A DNA stretch of 64,000 nt, from contig NZ_PDJB01000001.1 in assembly GCF_002563895.1 (NCBI RefSeq), forward strand, positions 417,501 to 481,500. Reading direction: 5' to 3'. Positions 18,543 to 29,385 of this stretch are shown piece after piece. The notes beneath the pieces are model-generated. The model ran no database searches, was not told the origin of the DNA, and was given only the letters and a program-made list of their open reading frames with translations. The translations under genes and the position numbers were made by a program. The DNA is from Pseudomonas lurida. Its GTDB lineage: Bacteria > Pseudomonadota > Gammaproteobacteria > Pseudomonadales > Pseudomonadaceae. Numbering within the stretch: position 1 is the stretch's first letter; each line of letters begins with the position of its first letter.

Positions 18543-18976
18543 AGGGCCTGTTGCAACGGGTGCGAGGCGCCCGGGTCGAGGTAGCGGGTGAAATCGTCGG
18601 GGCCATCGACCAGGGTTTACTGGTGCTGGTGGCTGTCGAGCCTTCGGATACCGCCGAAAGTGCCGATAAGCTGCTGCACAAGCTGCTGAACTACCGCGTC
18701 TTCAGCGACGACGAAGGCAAGATGAACCTGTCGCTCAAGGATATCGATGGAGGTCTGCTGCTGGTGTCGCAGTTCACCCTGGCAGCAGACACCAAGAGCG
18801 GGCTGCGGCCGAGCTTCTCCACGGCGGCCCCACCGGCCCTGGGAGCGGCGCTATTTGATCACTTGCTGTTACAAGCGCAACAATTGCATGGCAAGGTGTC
18901 GTCGGGGCGTTTTGGCGCCGATATGCAGGTGCATTTGGTCAATGATGGCCCTGTGACCTTCCTCTTGCAGACGTGA
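18539..18976 (+). CDS. dtd: D-aminoacyl-tRNA deacylase Dtd
   Basis: 145 residues, the standard DTD length. It hydrolyses D-aminoacyl-tRNAs (and mischarged Gly-tRNA-Ala), recycling the tRNA. Signature motifs are [12 protein letters not shown] and the Gly-cisPro loop NDGPVTFLL near the C-terminus. It overlaps pip (ATGA), an arrangement shared with other pseudomonads. Confidence 0.96.
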   Translation: MKGLLQRVRGARVEVAGEIVGAIDQGLLVLVAVEPSDTAESADKLLHKLLNYRVFSDDEGKMNLSLKDIDGGLLLVSQFTLAADTKSGLRPSFSTAAPPALGAALFDHLLLQAQQLHGKVSSGRFGADMQVHLVNDGPVTFLLQT

Positions 18977-19242
18977 ATGTATTAAAAACGACTTTAATGC
19001 CTAAAAACGCAGGGTTTCGCTACAAATACTTCGTTATCCCTGATGCGTTGTTTCGCGGGCTACTAGATAATCGCGCGCTACGGGGATCAGCGTTGTTTGG
19101 TCCATTTTTGACTTAGGTAGAGACTTGTCCGATAGCCATTGGGGAATCATTTTGACCCAGGGGAGTCGGAACAATGCTCGCCAACCTGGCATATAGATAG
19201 CTGGCCGTTGGTTTTTTGATCTGTTTTCGGCGAGGGTTGCTC

Positions 19243-20979
19243 GTGATTGTTAGTCCCTGTAATGCACCAAAATTGTCTGCCAAACGGTTACGAAACGCAC
19301 TGGTGACGGGCTCGGCCCTGTTTTGCCTGTTCGGCGCGGGTCAACTGTGGGCATTCAGTCTGGATGATGTGTCGGCCAAGGCAAAAGAGCTGGCCGGGCA
19401 GAAATACGAAGCTCCGCGCAGCAATCTGCCGAACGAATTCCGCGAAATGAAATTCGCGGACTACCAGAAGATTCGTTTCCGCAACGAAAAAGCCGAGTGG
19501 GCCGATCAGAACACCCCGTTCAAGCTGTCCTTCTATCACCAGGGTATGCACTTCGATACACCGGTGAAAATCAACGAAGTCACCGCCGACAGCGTGCAGG
19601 AAATCAAGTACGACCCAACGCGCTTCGATTTCGGCGACGTGAAGTTTGATCCTAAAGCCACCGAACAGCTGGGTTATGCCGGCTTCCGTGTGCTATTCCC
19701 GATCAACAAGGCCGACAAGCAAGACGAAATCATGACCATGCTGGGCGCGAGCTACTTCCGCGTGGTCGGCAAGGGCCAGGCCTATGGCCTGTCGGCCCGT
19801 GGCATGGCGATCGACACCGCATTGCCGTCTGGTGAAGAATTCCCGCGTTTCACCGAGTTCTGGATCGAACGTCCGAAACCGGGTGAGAAACAACTGGTGA
19901 TCTTTGCCCTGCTGGACTCGCCACGCGCGACCGGTGCTTACCGCCTGATCCTGCGTCCGGGTACCGACACCATTGTCGATGTCAAATCCCAGATGTTCCT
20001 GCGCGACAAGGTCAGCAAGCTGGGCGTTGCCCCGTTGACCAGCATGTACCTGTTCGGCGCGAACCAGCCGTCCAAGGTGCTCAACTACCGTCGTGAGCTT
20101 CACGATTCCAGTGGCCTGTCGATCCATGCCGGCAATGGCGAATGGATCTGGCGCCCGCTGAACAACCCTAAACACCTGTCGGTCAGCAACTTCACCGTAG
20201 AGAACCCGCGTGGTTTCGGCCTGCTGCAACGTGGTCGCGACTTCAGCCACTACGAAGACCTGGACGACAACTACGACAAGCGCCCAAGCGCCTGGATCGA
20301 GCCTGAGGGCGACTGGGGCAAAGGCACCGTCAACCTGGTAGAAATCCCGACCGCCGATGAAACCAACGACAACATCGTTGCGTTCTGGAGCCCTGCGGAG
20401 CTGCCAGAAGTCGGCAAGCCACTGGATGTCGCCTACCGCCTGCACTGGACCATGGACGAGAAGTCGCTGCACCCGACCGACAGCGCCTGGGTCAAGCAGA
20501 CCCTGCGTTCCACCGGTGACGTGAAGCAATCCAACCTGATTCGCCAGCCTGACGGCAGCGTGGCCTACCTGGTGGACTTCGAGGGCCCGTCCCTCAAGGC
20601 CCTGCCGACGGATGCCCCGGTTCGCAGCCAGGTCAGTGTCGGCGACAACGCCGAACTGGTTGAGAACAGCGTGCGCTACAACGAGCACACCAAAGGCTGG
20701 CGCCTGACCCTGCGCATGAAGATCAAGGACGCAGGCAAACCGACCGAAATGCGCGCGGCGCTGGTGCAGGACGTTCCTCCGCCGGCCCCCGAGCAGGACT
20801 CGAGCCACGTGCTCAAGGCCGACAAGGTCCTGGCCAAGCAACACGAGAAACAGGCCAAGAAAGACGCGAAAGACAAGGAAGCCAAGCAGCCAGAAGCTGC
20901 CCCAGCCACACCGGAGCCGATCAAGACCGAGCAAGTCCTGACCGAAACCTGGAGCTATCAGTTGCCTGCCGATGAGTAA
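19243..20979 (+). CDS. opgG: Periplasmic glucan biosynthesis protein OpgG
   Basis: 578 residues, MdoG/OpgG family. A long signal peptide ends near residue 38 ([18 protein letters not shown]), so the protein is periplasmic, where it is needed to build or branch the osmoregulated periplasmic beta-glucan made by OpgH. The family start [20 protein letters not shown] and [15 protein letters not shown] are present. The C-terminus carries a Lys/Ala-rich linker (about 530-560). The start is GTG 19243, with CGAGGG six bases before; 266 bases separate it from dtd and presumably hold its promoter. OpgH overlaps by eight bases. Confidence 0.95.
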   Translation: MIVSPCNAPKLSAKRLRNALVTGSALFCLFGAGQLWAFSLDDVSAKAKELAGQKYEAPRSNLPNEFREMKFADYQKIRFRNEKAEWADQNTPFKLSFYHQGMHFDTPVKINEVTADSVQEIKYDPTRFDFGDVKFDPKATEQLGYAGFRVLFPINKADKQDEIMTMLGASYFRVVGKGQAYGLSARGMAIDTALPSGEEFPRFTEFWIERPKPGEKQLVIFALLDSPRATGAYRLILRPGTDTIVDVKSQMFLRDKVSKLGVAPLTSMYLFGANQPSKVLNYRRELHDSSGLSIHAGNGEWIWRPLNNPKHLSVSNFTVENPRGFGLLQRGRDFSHYEDLDDNYDKRPSAWIEPEGDWGKGTVNLVEIPTADETNDNIVAFWSPAELPEVGKPLDVAYRLHWTMDEKSLHPTDSAWVKQTLRSTGDVKQSNLIRQPDGSVAYLVDFEGPSLKALPTDAPVRSQVSVGDNAELVENSVRYNEHTKGWRLTLRMKIKDAGKPTEMRAALVQDVPPPAPEQDSSHVLKADKVLAKQHEKQAKKDAKDKEAKQPEAAPATPEPIKTEQVLTETWSYQLPADE

Positions 20980-23542
20980 TTCTCAAGTAACGCCCGAGAC
21001 TCTGTCCGAGTACCTGGCGCATCTACCGATGACCGCTGAGCAGCGCGCCGAACTGGCGGGCTGCACATCCTTCACCGAGTTGCACGAACGCTTGTCGTCG
21101 AAGACGTTCGATGCGCCTGGCGACGCCGCGCAGGCGTCGGTTGGCACTCGGTTGACCCTCAGCACCGCAGAAGAGCTGCAAGACGCTGAAATGCTGGCGC
21201 TCGACGCCGAGGGCCGCGTGTGCCTCAAGTCCACGCCGCCAATTCGTCGTACTCGCGTGGTACCGGAGCCATGGCGCACCAATATCCTGGTGCGCGGCTG
21301 GCGTCGTATCACCGGGCGCAGCAACCCACCTGCACCGCCGAAGGATGAGCGCGTATTGCCGGCCGCCCGCTGGCGTACCGTCGGTTCGATCCGTCGTTAC
21401 ATCCTGCTGGTGCTGATGCTCGGCCAGACCATCGTTGCTGGCTGGTACATGAAAGGCATCATGCCGTACCAGGGCTGGTCGCTGGTCGACTTCGACGAGA
21501 TTCGCAACCAGACCCTGCTGCAAACCGCGACCCAGGTACTCCCTTACGCCCTGCAAACCAGCATCCTGATCATGTTCGGGATCTTGTTCTGCTGGGTGTC
21601 AGCCGGTTTCTGGACCGCGTTGATGGGCTTCCTGGAGCTGCTCACCGGCCACGATAAGTACCGCATCTCCGGTAAAAGCGCGGGTGATGAGCCGATTCCA
21701 AAAGATGCCCGCACCGCGCTGGTGATGCCGATCTGCAACGAAGACGTGCCCCGGGTGTTTGCCGGCCTGCGCGCGACGTTCGAGTCGGTCGCTGCCACGG
21801 GTGACCTGGATCGCTTCGACTTCTTCGTGCTCAGCGACAGTAATGAAGCCGACATCTGCATCGCCGAACAGCAAGCCTGGCTCGACGTATGCCGCGAAGC
21901 CGGTGGTTTCGGCAAGATCTTCTATCGCCGTCGTCGCCGTCGCGTAAAGCGCAAGAGCGGCAACCTCGACGACTTCTGCCGTCGTTGGGGCGGTGACTAC
22001 AAGTACATGGTCGTGCTCGACGCTGACAGCGTCATGAGCGGCGAATGCCTGACCAGCCTGGTGCGCTTGATGGAAGCCACGCCGGATGCCGGGATCATCC
22101 AGACCGCGCCACGTGCGTCGGGCATGGACACCCTGTATGCGCGCATGCAGCAGTTCGCAACCCGCGTCTACGGCCCGCTGTTCACCGCCGGCCTGCACTT
22201 CTGGCAGTTGGGTGAGTCCCACTACTGGGGTCACAACGCGATCATCCGCATGAAGCCGTTCATCGAGCACTGTGCCCTGGCACCCTTGCCGGGCAAAGGC
22301 GCGTTCGCCGGTTCCATCCTGTCCCACGACTTCGTCGAAGCAGCGCTGATGCGCCGTGCCGGCTGGGGCGTGTGGATCGCCTACGACCTGCCGGGCAGTT
22401 ACGAAGAGCTGCCGCCAAACCTGCTGGATGAACTCAAGCGTGACCGTCGCTGGTGCCACGGTAACCTGATGAACTTCCGCCTGTTCCTGGTCAAGGGCAT
22501 GCACCCGGTGCACCGCGCGGTGTTCCTGACCGGTGTGATGTCCTACCTGTCGGCGCCGTTGTGGTTCCTGTTCCTGGTCTTGTCCACAGCGTTGCTGGCG
22601 GTGAACACCCTGATGGAACCGCAGTACTTCATGGCGCCACGCCAGTTGTACCCACTCTGGCCGCAATGGCATCCGGACAAGGCAGTGGCGCTGTTCTCGA
22701 CCACCATCGTGCTGCTGTTCCTGCCTAAGCTGCTGAGCATCATCCTGATCTGGGCCAAGGGCGCGAAAGAGTTCGGCGGCAAGTTCAAGGTGACCTTGTC
22801 GATGCTGCTGGAGATGCTGTTCTCCATGCTGCTGGCGCCGGTGCGGATGATCTTCCACACCCGCTTCGTGCTCGCCGCGTTCCTGGGCTGGGCTGCGACC
22901 TGGAACTCGCCGCAACGTGATGACGACTCCACCCCATGGAGCGAGGCGGTCAAGCGCCACGGTCCGCAAACCCTGCTGGGCTTCCTCTGGGCGCTGCTGG
23001 TGGTGTGGTTGAACCCGAGCTTCCTGTGGTGGCTGGTGCCGATCGTCGGTTCGCTGATGCTGTCGATCCCGGTGTCGGTGATTTCCAGCCGTGTCGGGCT
23101 GGGCCTCAAGTCCCGCGACGAGAGCCTGTTCCTGATCCCTGAGGAATACAATCCGCCGCAAGCGTTGCTGTCCACCGACAAGTACACCCACGAAAACCGT
23201 TGGCACGCGCTCAACGACGGCTTCGTGCGCTCGGTAGTCGACCCGCAGCAGAACGCCCTGGCCTGTGCCCTGGCGACCTCGCGTCACGCGCAGGCAGAAC
23301 CGATCGAGTACCTGCGTGCCGAACGTGTGCGCCATGCGTTGAAAGTCGGTCCTGCCGGCCTCAACAACGGTGAACGCCTGGCGTTGCTCAGTGACCCGGT
23401 AGCCCTGGCTCGCTTGCATGAGCAGGTCTGGAGTGAAGGCCATGCCGAGTGGCTCGCGGCTTGGCGGGATTCTCTAAAGGCTGACCCGCACGCGCCGTTG
23501 CTGCCGCTGCAACCGCTGTCGTCCCAGGCCCAACCGGCCTGA
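20972..23542 (+). CDS. opgH: Membrane glucosyltransferase OpgH
   Basis: 856 residues, family-2 processive beta-glucosyltransferase of the inner membrane, which extends the beta-1,2-glucan backbone from UDP-glucose and exports it. Two helices near 137-157 and 190-215 precede the cytosolic GT domain; the metal-binding VLDADS lies at about 347-352, the second Asp in LSHDFVEAA, and the acceptor motif DRRWCHGN near 490; more helices follow (520-770). It overlaps opgG, so the two are co-translated. Confidence 0.96.
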   Translation: MSNSQVTPETLSEYLAHLPMTAEQRAELAGCTSFTELHERLSSKTFDAPGDAAQASVGTRLTLSTAEELQDAEMLALDAEGRVCLKSTPPIRRTRVVPEPWRTNILVRGWRRITGRSNPPAPPKDERVLPAARWRTVGSIRRYILLVLMLGQTIVAGWYMKGIMPYQGWSLVDFDEIRNQTLLQTATQVLPYALQTSILIMFGILFCWVSAGFWTALMGFLELLTGHDKYRISGKSAGDEPIPKDARTALVMPICNEDVPRVFAGLRATFESVAATGDLDRFDFFVLSDSNEADICIAEQQAWLDVCREAGGFGKIFYRRRRRRVKRKSGNLDDFCRRWGGDYKYMVVLDADSVMSGECLTSLVRLMEATPDAGIIQTAPRASGMDTLYARMQQFATRVYGPLFTAGLHFWQLGESHYWGHNAIIRMKPFIEHCALAPLPGKGAFAGSILSHDFVEAALMRRAGWGVWIAYDLPGSYEELPPNLLDELKRDRRWCHGNLMNFRLFLVKGMHPVHRAVFLTGVMSYLSAPLWFLFLVLSTALLAVNTLMEPQYFMAPRQLYPLWPQWHPDKAVALFSTTIVLLFLPKLLSIILIWAKGAKEFGGKFKVTLSMLLEMLFSMLLAPVRMIFHTRFVLAAFLGWAATWNSPQRDDDSTPWSEAVKRHGPQTLLGFLWALLVVWLNPSFLWWLVPIVGSLMLSIPVSVISSRVGLGLKSRDESLFLIPEEYNPPQALLSTDKYTHENRWHALNDGFVRSVVDPQQNALACALATSRHAQAEPIEYLRAERVRHALKVGPAGLNNGERLALLSDPVALARLHEQVWSEGHAEWLAAWRDSLKADPHAPLLPLQPLSSQAQPA

Positions 23543-23550
23543 TTCAGACG

Positions 23551-23577
23551 CCCCCGAGGGCTCACCTCGGGGGCGTT
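23551..23577 (+). terminator. Hairpin after opgH
   Basis: CGCCCCCGAGG, a five-base loop, and CCTCGGGGGCG: a perfect 11-bp stem 8 bases after the opgH stop. The following bases are TTCGAAG, so it lacks a proper T-tract and may only be a weak or processing hairpin. Confidence 0.65.
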
Positions 23578-23737
23578 CGAAGCGCTGGTCCTACAGCGTT
23601 TCCTGTGACTTCCTTCCTGCGCTAACCTCCTGTTTTTAATAAACTATTTCGATACAAAAGACCTTTGCCCGAGGCGTATTGCCGTGCCCGCGACTGAGTT
23701 AGCATCGCCCCGAATTTAACCTGCCTTCGGGGTATTC

Positions 23738-24538
23738 ATGAGCAAAGGCTATTGTTCTGCGCTGTTGATAAGCGCTGTCGCATTGATTCACATGGGCCTG
23801 GCACAGGCCGGCGCGATCGACGACGCGGTTCGACGCGGCGTACTCAAAGTCGGCACCACGCCCACCTATGTACCTTTTGAAATGACCGATAGACAGGGGC
23901 GCATCGTCGGCTTTGAAATCGACCTGCTCAAGGTCATGAGCCGCGCGTTGGGGGTGGAGCTTGAATTGGTCGCCGTCCCCTACACCGAGTTAGTGGCGGG
24001 GCTGCTGGCGAAAAAATTCGACCTGATCGGCAGCGGCATGACCGTCACGCAGGAGCGCAACCTGAAGCTGAATTTCAGCGACTCGTTCATCGTGGTTGGC
24101 CAGTCGGTGTTGTTGCATCCCAGGCACCTGGGCAAGGTCAGCAGCATTGAAGACCTGGATGATGCCAGTTACCGGATAGCCACCACCGAAGGCACCACGG
24201 GCGAAGCGGCGGCCAGGCGTTTTCTGGGCGCGGCCCGGATCAATAGCTTTGCAACGCCGGAGGAAGGGGTGCGCCAAGTGGTGACAGGTGCGGCCGATGC
24301 CTTTATTCATGACGCGCCTTATAACCTCATCGCCCTGGGCCGTGCGGAAAACAGCTCATTGCTGGCGCTGGAGCAACCCTTCACCTTCGAACCCCTGGCA
24401 TTTGGGGTCAAAAAAGGAGATTTCGACAGCCTCAACTGGATCAACCATTTCCTCAATCAAGTGGCCCAGGACGGGACCTATGATCGCCTGCACGACAAGT
24501 GGTTTAAGGACACCGCCTGGTTGATGGAAATCGACTGA
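23738..24538 (+). CDS. Amino-acid ABC binding protein, first of two paralogues
   Basis: 266 residues, periplasmic binding protein family 3. Signal peptide of about 24 residues (LLISAVALIHMGLAQA|GA). Fold markers are LKVGTTPTYVPFEMTD, IGSGMTVTQERNL and HDAPYNL. It is roughly 60% identical by eye to the protein encoded at 24761; the general amino-acid contacts (T/Q-E-R loop and Asp of DAPYN) are kept, but the first binding loop reads GTTPTY instead of GMDPTY. It has its own upstream region (TTGCCG and TAGCAT before it, a poorly spaced promoter guess). The ligand is unknown. Confidence 0.88.
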   Translation: MSKGYCSALLISAVALIHMGLAQAGAIDDAVRRGVLKVGTTPTYVPFEMTDRQGRIVGFEIDLLKVMSRALGVELELVAVPYTELVAGLLAKKFDLIGSGMTVTQERNLKLNFSDSFIVVGQSVLLHPRHLGKVSSIEDLDDASYRIATTEGTTGEAAARRFLGAARINSFATPEEGVRQVVTGAADAFIHDAPYNLIALGRAENSSLLALEQPFTFEPLAFGVKKGDFDSLNWINHFLNQVAQDGTYDRLHDKWFKDTAWLMEID

Positions 24539-24665
24539 AAGTCATAACTGCTTACACATCAATCCGTTGCGGCTGCCACCCATTGGAAAGCGTCTAAAGC
24601 TGTGCTTTGTCGCACCGTTGTGGGGCTTTTCCGACATATGCAGATAACAAATAGCCGCGAAACCT

Positions 24666-24693
24666 TTGTGACGGGAGACGAGTGGGTTAGGAT
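24666..24693 (+). promoter_or_regulatory. Candidate sigma-70 promoter for the second binding-protein gene
   Basis: TTGTGA (24666-24671) and TAGGAT (24688-24693) are 16 bases apart, each four of six to consensus. They lie 68 bases before the ATG at 24761. Confidence 0.45.
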
Positions 24694-24760
24694 CGCACCC
24701 CGAAATGGTGCAGCCCTTTTTGCGCGCCTATCTCATAAGAATCGTTCAGGGGACTTGATG

Positions 24761-25558
24761 ATGAAAAAGTATCTTTCGATGCTGCTGCTTGGCGTCACCG
24801 CGCTGGTCGCGGCCAATGCTGCCCAGGCGGGTGCTATCGATGATGCGGTCAAGCGCGGCACGCTGAAAGTCGGCATGGACCCGACCTACATGCCGTTCGA
24901 AATGACAGACAAGCGCGGCGAAATCATCGGTTTTGAAGTCGACATCCTCAAGGCCATGGCCAAGTCCATGGGCGTCAAGCTGGAACTGGTGTCCACCGGC
25001 TACGACGGCATCATCCCGGCCTTCCTGACCGGTAAGTTCGACATGATCGGCAGCGGCATGACCCTGACCCAGGAACGCAACCTGCGCCTGAACTTCAGCG
25101 AACCCTTTATCGTGGTCGGCCAGACCCTGCTGATCCGCAAGGAGCTGGAAGGCACCATCAAGTCGTACAAAGACCTGAACGACGAGAAGTACCGCCTGAC
25201 CTCCAAGCTGGGCACCACCGGTGAGATGGTCGCCAAGAAGCTGATCTCCAAAGCCAAGTACCACGGCTATGACAACGAGCAGGAAGGCGTGCTGGACGTG
25301 GTCAACGGCAAGGCCGATGCCTTTGTGTATGACGCGCCTTACAACGTGGTTGCCGAGAAGAAAGTCGGCAACGGCAAGCTGGTGTTCCTGGACGAACCCT
25401 TCACCTTCGAGCCGTTGGCGTTCGGCCTGAAGAAAGGCGACTACGACAGCATCAACTTCATCAACAACTTCCTGCACCAGATCCGTAACGACGGCACCTA
25501 CGATCGCATCCATGACAAGTGGTTCAAGAGCTCCGAGTGGCTCAAGGACATGGAATAA
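24761..25558 (+). CDS. Amino-acid ABC binding protein, second paralogue
   Basis: 265 residues, family-3 solute-binding protein with signal peptide MKKYLSMLLLGVTALVAANAAQA|GA. Motifs: VGMDPTYMPFEMTD, IGSGMTLTQERNL, LGTTGEMVAKK, YDAPYNVV. It sits immediately upstream of the permease and ATPase, so it is the cognate receptor of that importer; a polar amino acid is likely from family, but the exact ligand cannot be read. ATG 24758 also is in frame; 24761 has the better distance from CAGGGGA. Confidence 0.9.
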   Translation: MKKYLSMLLLGVTALVAANAAQAGAIDDAVKRGTLKVGMDPTYMPFEMTDKRGEIIGFEVDILKAMAKSMGVKLELVSTGYDGIIPAFLTGKFDMIGSGMTLTQERNLRLNFSEPFIVVGQTLLIRKELEGTIKSYKDLNDEKYRLTSKLGTTGEMVAKKLISKAKYHGYDNEQEGVLDVVNGKADAFVYDAPYNVVAEKKVGNGKLVFLDEPFTFEPLAFGLKKGDYDSINFINNFLHQIRNDGTYDRIHDKWFKSSEWLKDME

Positions 25559-25579
25559 GGCCTAGACCGAGTTGCCTGT

Positions 25580-25652
25580 AGCGCAGGCAAGCCAGCTCCC
25601 ACCGTTGGAATGCGTTCCCCTGTGGGAGCGGGCTCGCCCGCGATGACGGCCT
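25580..25652. repeat. REP pair (BIME) between binding-protein and permease genes
   Basis: GCGCAGGCAAGCCAGCTCCCAC and GTGGGAGCGGGCTCGCCCGC face each other around TTGGAATGCGTTCCCC, a variant of the recurrent GGAATGCATTCC spacer. Being inside an operon, it may set different transcript levels for receptor and permease. Confidence 0.9.
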
Positions 25653-25681
25653 GCCAGGCGATACATATCCCGGAACCTGAA

Positions 25682-26641
25682 ATGAAACAGAAAAAAGCCC
25701 AATGGCCCTGGCACCTGCTGACCGTGGTCGTGCTTGTCGGCCTGGCCGGCGCCTTGTACTACGCCACCTCGCTGATGTCCTACGAGTGGCGCTGGAACCG
25801 CGTACCGCAGTACTTCGCCTACCAGGCCGAAACGTCGCAGCGCGCGGCTGACATCTCCACGGTGGTCGAGTTGGTGCGCAAAGGCGATGTGGCCGAGGTG
25901 ACCCTGCGCAACGACGCAGGCGCCGAGCAAACGCTGACCGTTGCCGAGAACAGCCTGCAAGTGGCGCGCGGCGACGATGTCGCAGAAGGCGATGTGGTCG
26001 GTGTGACCCGGCAGTGGGCGCTGGGGCCGCTGATGTGGGGCTTGTGGACCACGCTGTGGCTGTCGGTGGTGTCGGGCATCCTGGGCCTGGTGATTGGCCT
26101 GGCGACCGGCTTGTGCCGTTTGTCCAGCAACCCGACCCTGCGGGATCTGTCGACGATCTACGTCGAACTGGTACGCGGTACGCCGCTATTGGTGCAGATC
26201 TTCATTTTCTATTTCTTTATCGGTACGGTGCTCAACCTGTCCCGGGAGTTCGCCGGGATCGCCGCGCTGTCGCTGTTCACCGGCGCCTATGTGGCGGAAA
26301 TCGTCCGCGCCGGCGTGCAGTCCATCACCCGTGGCCAGAATGAAGCCGCGCGGTCCCTGGGCCTGAGTGCCAGCCAGTCAATGCGCCACGTGGTGTTGCC
26401 GCAGGCCTTCAAGCGCGTGCTGCCGCCGCTGGCCGGGCAATTTATCAGCCTGGTGAAAGACACGTCCCTGGTCTCGGTGATCGCGATTACCGAGCTGCTC
26501 AAGAGCGGCCGTGAAGTGATCACAACCTCGTTCTCGCCGTTTGAAATCCTGTTCTGCGTCGCAGGCCTGTACCTGCTGATCAACCTGCCGCTGTCGAAAA
26601 TGGCCAGCCGGCTTGAGCGGAGGCTCGCGCAAAGTGATTGA
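25682..26641 (+). CDS. Amino-acid ABC importer permease
   Basis: 319 residues, HisM/GlnP-type permease. It is longer than the usual 220-250 residues, because after the first helix ([20 protein letters not shown]) an extra segment of about 75 residues (about 35-115) precedes the conserved five-helix core that starts at [19 protein letters not shown]. The EAA loop is present as [32 protein letters not shown]. Start ATG 25682 lies just after the REP pair and has only a weak SD. The ATPase gene begins within its last codons. Confidence 0.9.
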   Translation: MKQKKAQWPWHLLTVVVLVGLAGALYYATSLMSYEWRWNRVPQYFAYQAETSQRAADISTVVELVRKGDVAEVTLRNDAGAEQTLTVAENSLQVARGDDVAEGDVVGVTRQWALGPLMWGLWTTLWLSVVSGILGLVIGLATGLCRLSSNPTLRDLSTIYVELVRGTPLLVQIFIFYFFIGTVLNLSREFAGIAALSLFTGAYVAEIVRAGVQSITRGQNEAARSLGLSASQSMRHVVLPQAFKRVLPPLAGQFISLVKDTSLVSVIAITELLKSGREVITTSFSPFEILFCVAGLYLLINLPLSKMASRLERRLAQSD

Positions 26642-27368
26642 AGTCCGCGATCTGGTAAAAGTCTTCGACACCCGTGGCCACGTGGTCCGCGCGGTGGACC
26701 ACGTCACCACCCAGGTGGCCAAGGGCGAAGTCCTGGTGGTGATCGGCCCGTCCGGCTCCGGCAAGTCCACGTTCCTGCGCTGCCTTAATGGCCTGGAAGC
26801 GTTCGACTCAGGCTCGGTGAGCATCGACGGCCTGCAACTGGCTGATCCGAAAACCGACGTGAACGCCTACCGCCGTGAAGTCGGCATGGTGTTCCAGCAC
26901 TTCAACCTGTTCCCACACATGACCGTGCTCGAAAACCTGTGCCTGGCGCAAAAAGTCGTGCGCAAGCGCGGTAAGCAGGAACGTGAGGCCAAGGCCCTGG
27001 CGCTGTTGGAAAAGGTTGGTATTGCACAGAAGGCCAATGAGTTTCCCTCTCGCTTGTCCGGCGGCCAACAGCAGCGGGTCGCCATCGCCCGCGCCCTGGC
27101 AATGGAACCCAAGGTGATGCTCTTTGATGAGCCTACCTCGGCGCTGGACCCGGAAATGGTCGGCGAAGTGCTGGACGTGATGAAGACCCTGGCCCTGGAA
27201 GGCATGACCATGGTCTGCGTCACCCACGAAATGGGCTTTGCCCGTGAAGTGGCTGATCGGGTGCTGTTCTTCGACCATGGCAAGTTGCTGGAGGATGCAG
27301 CCCCGGCCGAGTTCTTCGACTCACCGAAAGACCCACGGGCGCAGGCGTTCCTGCGCCAGGTGTTGTAA
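26634..27368 (+). CDS. Amino-acid ABC importer ATPase
   Basis: 244 residues, HisP/GlnQ type. Walker [10 protein letters not shown] at about 33-41, Q-loop [11 protein letters not shown], signature RLSGGQQQR, Walker [15 protein letters not shown]-loop VTHEMGF. The start GTG 26634 has GGAGG ten bases upstream, inside the permease gene; it overlaps the permease stop by eight bases. A TTG further upstream (26613) has no SD. It energises the import of an unspecified polar amino acid. Confidence 0.94.
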   Translation: MIEVRDLVKVFDTRGHVVRAVDHVTTQVAKGEVLVVIGPSGSGKSTFLRCLNGLEAFDSGSVSIDGLQLADPKTDVNAYRREVGMVFQHFNLFPHMTVLENLCLAQKVVRKRGKQEREAKALALLEKVGIAQKANEFPSRLSGGQQQRVAIARALAMEPKVMLFDEPTSALDPEMVGEVLDVMKTLALEGMTMVCVTHEMGFAREVADRVLFFDHGKLLEDAAPAEFFDSPKDPRAQAFLRQVL

Positions 27369-27371
27369 GCC

Positions 27372-29279
27372 TCAGAGCCTGAACTTGCCGACCAGGGTTT
27401 GCAGGTCCAGGCTCAGCCCCATCAACTGAGCGCTCGCCGCCGCCGTTTCCTCGCTGGCGGCGGCTGTTTGCTCTGATACATCACGCACCTTCAACACACT
27501 GCAATTGATCTCTTCGGCCACCGCGCTCTGCTGCTCGGCGGCGGCGGCAATCTGCGGGTTCATTGCCTGGATGACGGAGACCGTGCGGGCAATCGCCGCC
27601 AATGCGTCGCCGGCGTCGCGGGTCAGGCCGACACTGCAGTCGGTAAGGTGGCGGCTACTGTCCATGATATCCGCCACCTGCTGGGTGCCGGTGTTCAGGC
27701 CAAGGATCAGCCCTTCGATTTCTTCCGCCGATTCCTGGGTGCGCTGGGCCAGGCTGCGCACTTCATCGGCCACTACGGCAAACCCTTCGCCAGCCGTGCC
27801 GGCGCGTGCCGCCTCAATGGCGGCATTCAGCGCCAGCAGGTTGGTTTGTTGAGAGACCGACTTGATCACGTCCAGCACGCTGCCGATCTTCTGGCTTTCG
27901 TGTTGCAACGCCAGCATCGCTCGGCCCGAAAGGGCCATCTCATCCGCCAACTGGCCAATCTGTTCAATGGCCTGCGCCACCACGTTGTCCCCAGCACTGG
28001 CTTGCAGGTCGGCTTCATTCGCCGCGATTGACGCTTGCTCGGCGTGTCGGGCGACTTCCTGGGCGGTGGCGAGCATTTCGTTCATGGCGGTAGCCACCTG
28101 ATCGGTTTCGCTTTTCTGGTTGATGATGCCGGTGCGGGTCTGCTCGGTGACTGCCGATAGCTGCGTGGCGGCACTGGCGATATGGTGGGCGCTGTCACCG
28201 ATGCCGCTGATCAGCCTACGCAGGCTGCGGGTCATGTCACTGAAGGTGTGTTGCAACTGGCCCAACTCATCGCGGCGCTCTATCTGGATATCGTGACTGA
28301 GATCGCCGTGCGCGATGCGATGGGCGGATAACAACACCTCGCGCAGTGGCACAGCGATCTGCCGAGCGATCCACCACGCCGCCAGGGTACCAAGCAGCAG
28401 GGCGGCCACCGTGACGCTGATGAGCAGTGTTCGCGTGGCGTCCGCTTCCCTGTCGCGTTGGAGGGCCTGGCTCTGGCTGACTGACTCGGTGTGTTCGAGC
28501 AACTGGTTGAGCTGCTGTTCAAACCGATTCTGCGCAGTTTCTGTGGTGAGTTGAGCGTCCTTGAGCGCTATGAGTTGCGTACGATAGTTCGTCAGGTCGG
28601 TTTCAAGCAGGGTGGAGTCGGCCGGCAACTGAGCCACGGCGGCCTGGGCGACGTCCAAGGCGTCGAGGGTCTTGTCGACGGTGTCGGCATAGGCTGGCAG
28701 AGACTCGGCTGCCCAGGCAGGGCTTTGGGTCCGATCCTCGGCCAGCTCCATGGCCTGGCGCAGATTTTCTACCGCATCCAGCGCCTGCCGGTCATTCTGG
28801 TCAGGCAATTCAATGGCCAATCGTGTGAGGGTGTCACTGGCCTGGAGCGCCGTCGCATGCAGGGGCGGCCGCGTGCCTTCGCGCTGTTCGATCAAGGGTG
28901 GCAGTTCCACCAGTGCCGTTTTGAAGTGGTTGGCCAGGCCTTGCGCTTCCTGGATACGTTGCAGGTCATCCGGGTCTTTCACTCGGTTCGACAGGTGGTC
29001 CAAGTGTCGATCGATGTGGGCAATCTGTTGTTCCATTTTTCCCAGGCTGGCGATGTCCGCAAGCGTTCGGTAAACGATACGGTCTGCGCGCATGGCTTCG
29101 GCCACGACAGCCATCTGGCCCAAGGTCGTCAGGTTGCTTGAACGAAACAGCAAGGCATTCAAGGCTTGCCAACCGGTCACGGCGATGGCGAAGCTGAGGA
29201 TCAGCACCAGGCCAAATCCCAGGGCGAGCTTGAGGTGGACGCTGGCGTCGGCCAGCAAGCGGGTGAGCGGAGAAAACAT
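27372..29279 (-). CDS. Methyl-accepting chemotaxis protein with HBM-like sensor domain (divergent)
   Basis: 635 residues. TM1 about 16-36, periplasmic all-helical domain about 40-285 of the size of the helical bimodular (HBM) domain, TM2 about 285-307, HAMP, then the signalling hairpin with the invariant tip ([24 protein letters not shown], then [13 protein letters not shown]). It ends in VGKFRL with no CheR-binding pentapeptide. The sensor part lacks the RxQVRGY segment found in the neighbouring receptor and in McpS/McpK-type HBM domains, so another ligand is likely. It is convergent with the ABC ATPase (stops only three bases apart). Confidence 0.9.
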   Translation of the reverse strand: MFSPLTRLLADASVHLKLALGFGLVLILSFAIAVTGWQALNALLFRSSNLTTLGQMAVVAEAMRADRIVYRTLADIASLGKMEQQIAHIDRHLDHLSNRVKDPDDLQRIQEAQGLANHFKTALVELPPLIEQREGTRPPLHATALQASDTLTRLAIELPDQNDRQALDAVENLRQAMELAEDRTQSPAWAAESLPAYADTVDKTLDALDVAQAAVAQLPADSTLLETDLTNYRTQLIALKDAQLTTETAQNRFEQQLNQLLEHTESVSQSQALQRDREADATRTLLISVTVAALLLGTLAAWWIARQIAVPLREVLLSAHRIAHGDLSHDIQIERRDELGQLQHTFSDMTRSLRRLISGIGDSAHHIASAATQLSAVTEQTRTGIINQKSETDQVATAMNEMLATAQEVARHAEQASIAANEADLQASAGDNVVAQAIEQIGQLADEMALSGRAMLALQHESQKIGSVLDVIKSVSQQTNLLALNAAIEAARAGTAGEGFAVVADEVRSLAQRTQESAEEIEGLILGLNTGTQQVADIMDSSRHLTDCSVGLTRDAGDALAAIARTVSVIQAMNPQIAAAAEQQSAVAEEINCSVLKVRDVSEQTAAASEETAAASAQLMGLSLDLQTLVGKFRL

Positions 29280-29385
29280 GGTGGGCCTCCGAATCCGAAA
29301 AAGCGTTTCGCAACAGAGGAAACGCTAATTCGATTCGGAGTATTGCTGGGCTGATAACTGCGTAGGAAATTTCACAAACTATTGG

